Shown piece by piece: positions 62,515 to 64,000 of a stretch of 64,000 nt of DNA; position 1 is the first letter of the stretch, and each line of letters starts with the position of its first letter. Location: positions 310,001 to 374,000 of the forward strand of contig CAWCJL010000008.1 of assembly GCA_963795775.1 (NCBI GenBank). The letters run 5' to 3'. The notes under the pieces were generated by a model that saw only the letters and a program-made list of their open reading frames with translations, was not told the DNA's origin and did not search any database. This DNA is from CAWCJL01 sp963795775. GTDB taxonomy: Bacteria > Acidobacteriota > Terriglobia > Terriglobales > Acidobacteriaceae. Both the position numbers and the translations under genes were made by a program.

Positions 62515-64000
62515 AGCTTTGCTGTCTCGCTTTCCAGGCGAGTGCGAATCGCCCGCTGTGCCTCAGCTACATCATCGAACGGGTACGCGTGGCCCGAGAT
62601 CGTCTGTGTTTTTTCGTGCCCTTTGCCCGCCAGCAGCACGAGATCGTTCGGCTGCGCCTCCGCGACAGCCTGGGCGATGGCGCGCGCACGGTCCGCCTCC
62701 ACGCACAGCCGCGCCGGCGTTCCCTTCAGCCCGGGCAGCATGTCGTCGATGATGCGCATGGGCGGCTCGCTACGTGGGTTGTCAGAGGTCAGGATCACCA
62801 CTTCACTTCCCTCGCCCGCAACGCGCCCCATGAGCGGCCGCTTGGTGCGGTCACGGTCGCCGCCGCAGCCCACCAGCGTGATGATCCGCCCGCCCTTGGG
62901 CCGCACCAGCTCGCGCGCCAGCACCAGCACATTGCGGAGCGCGTCATCGGTGTGCGCGTAATCCACGACCACAGTGAAGGGCTGGCCCGCCGCAACGGAT
63001 TCGAAGCGTCCCGGCACCGGGGACAGCATCGGCGCACCCTGCGCGATCTGCGCGAGCGCTACACCGCGCGCCATCGCGGCCGCACTGGCCGCCAGCAGGT
63101 TGTAGACGTTCACGCGCCCCACCAGCCGGGTTTCAATCTCCGTTTCTCCCTGGGGCGTCTTCATCCGGAAGCGCACGCCATGCGCACCCATCCCAATGGA
63201 CTCGGCACGAAAGTCGCCCTGCTCGATGCCATAGGTCCACACCTGTGAGCCGTGCAGCGTCGCAGCCGAAGCAATGGTGACTCCGAACGGATCGTCCGCG
63301 TTGATCACCGCGAACGGCGGCGCCGGTGCGCCGTAACCCTCAAAAAGGCGCTGCTTCGCCCGCCCGTACGCCTCCATGGAGCCGTGAAAATCCAGGTGAT
63401 CCCTCGTCAGATTGGTAAAGATCGCTACCTGGAACGGGACGCCCCACACACGCCCCTGCTCCAGTGCGTGCGAGGAAACTTCCATGACCGCCTCGGTCAC
63501 GCCCATGCGCACTCCCTCGGCGAAGAGCGCCAGGAGATCGCGCGATTCCGGCGTGGTGTGCGGGGCGGGGCGGATTTCGTCACCGACGTGGTATTCAATG
63601 GTGCCCACCAGTGCCGTACGGCGTCCCTGCTGCTTCAGTATCTGCTCCAGCAGGAAGCTGGTGGTGGTCTTGCCGTTGGTGCCGGTCACGCCGCTCACGG
63701 CGAGCGCCTGCTCCGGATGCCCAAGAAGATTCGCCGCAATCGCTGCGAGCGCTCGCCGGCCATGGGACACCTCGGCCACCGGCACGGAAGGCTGACTTGC
63801 GGCCAGTCGATCGAAAGCGGCCGACGAATCGGTGACCACCGCGGCCGCTCCCTTGCCCACCGCCTGGTCTATATACGCATTGCCATCAGTCGTCTCGCCG
63901 CGCATGGCGAGGAAGAGTGAGCCGGGCGTGACCCGGCGGGAATCGTACTCGATCCCGCTGACCTCCGGGTCCCCACCTCGGCGGCGTAGCACCTCGACCC
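62511..64000 (-). CDS. murE: UDP-MurNAc-L-Ala-D-Glu:meso-diaminopimelate ligase (5' end outside window)
   Basis: The reading frame stays open to the window edge (GVEVLRRRGG precedes the conserved SGIEYDSRRV), so the first 20 or so residues are missing. The ATP loop GVTGTNGKTTTSFLLEQIL, NLTRDHLDFHGSMEAYGRAK and the substrate motif DNPRSEPP are present. DNPR marks the meso-diaminopimelate-specific type, predicting A1-gamma peptidoglycan and a didermal wall. It overlaps murF by 4 bases. Confidence 0.96.
   Translation of the reverse strand, partial: VEVLRRRGGDPEVSGIEYDSRRVTPGSLFLAMRGETTDGNAYIDQAVGKGAAAVVTDSSAAFDRLAASQPSVPVAEVSHGRRALAAIAANLLGHPEQALAVSGVTGTNGKTTTSFLLEQILKQQGRRTALVGTIEYHVGDEIRPAPHTTPESRDLLALFAEGVRMGVTEAVMEVSSHALEQGRVWGVPFQVAIFTNLTRDHLDFHGSMEAYGRAKQRLFEGYGAPAPPFAVINADDPFGVTIASAATLHGSQVWTYGIEQGDFRAESIGMGAHGVRFRMKTPQGETEIETRLVGRVNVYNLLAASAAAMARGVALAQIAQGAPMLSPVPGRFESVAAGQPFTVVVDYAHTDDALRNVLVLARELVRPKGGRIITLVGCGGDRDRTKRPLMGRVAGEGSEVVILTSDNPRSEPPMRIIDDMLPGLKGTPARLCVEADRARAIAQAVAEAQPNDLVLLAGKGHEKTQTISGHAYPFDDVAEAQRAIRTRLESETAKL

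Noticed and set aside
1..64000. CRISPR arrays, tRNA or rRNA genes, insertion sequences or prophage
   Set aside because: No regularly spaced repeats, cloverleaf-like or rRNA-like sequence, transposase or phage structural genes were seen; an automated tRNAscan/ISfinder run would be the proper test.

Overview
The window is about 60% GC, densely packed and almost entirely chromosomal in character. Several traits point to a soil-type Acidobacteriota (Acidobacteriaceae / Terriglobia-like) genome: a winged-helix regulator fused to TolB-like beta-propeller repeats, many secreted carbohydrate-active enzymes, an S53 sedolisin, and a dcw cell-division cluster encoding an mDAP-type MurE. This assignment is an inference from gene content, not from a marker-gene search. 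I see no rRNA, tRNA, CRISPR array, insertion sequence or prophage.

Layout. 0-8.7 kb: a secreted hypothetical protein, the wHTH-PD40 regulator, a DUF4397-like secreted protein, an aldo/keto reductase, a TM2 protein, a TSUP/DUF1634 transporter pair and a UDP-galactopyranose-mutase-like flavoprotein. 8.9-15.2 kb: a B12-binding radical SAM protein, nagA, and the overlapping homogentisate operon hmgA - unknown gene - fahA. 15.2-18.1 kb: an ECF sigma factor with a membrane partner, a divergent membrane protein, a phosphoribosyltransferase and small ORFs. 18.2-26.6 kb: a sulfated-polysaccharide locus with two tandem sulfatases carrying dockerin-like tails, an exported formylglycine-generating enzyme, a polysaccharide deacetylase, and an FmdE-like gene whose 5' end was duplicated together with the sulfatase. 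26.7-33.7 kb: panC-panB, a second deacetylase, a GH127 arabinofuranosidase, a mutarotase-like protein and tdh. 34-41.3 kb: a decayed or error-ridden sedolisin, small membrane proteins, an M24 peptidase, a DUF1275 protein, YraN, and the divergent arsR/arsM pair. 41.7-45 kb: xylA and a GH51 arabinofuranosidase behind a LacI-type palindrome. 45.2-64 kb (minus strand): tsaE, nnr, a transpeptidase, and the dcw cluster murE-murF-[HNH]-mraY-murD-ftsW-murG-[opposite-strand Gly/Tyr-rich gene]-murC-ftsQ-ftsA-ftsZ.

Functional themes are plant or microbial polysaccharide turnover (sulfatases, deacetylases, GH127, GH51, XylA, NagA), aromatic amino-acid catabolism, arsenic methylation, and peptidoglycan synthesis with division. 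The best candidates for new biology are the unknown gene that replaces maleylacetoacetate isomerase in the hmgA-fahA operon, the HNH-nuclease-like gene inside dcw, and the duplicated sulfatase unit with its exported FGE.

Caution: at least nine genes carry single-base frameshifts, including ftsQ and murF, which should be essential. Uncorrected indel errors in the assembly are therefore likely, and most 'broken' genes here should not be read as true pseudogenes without raw reads.
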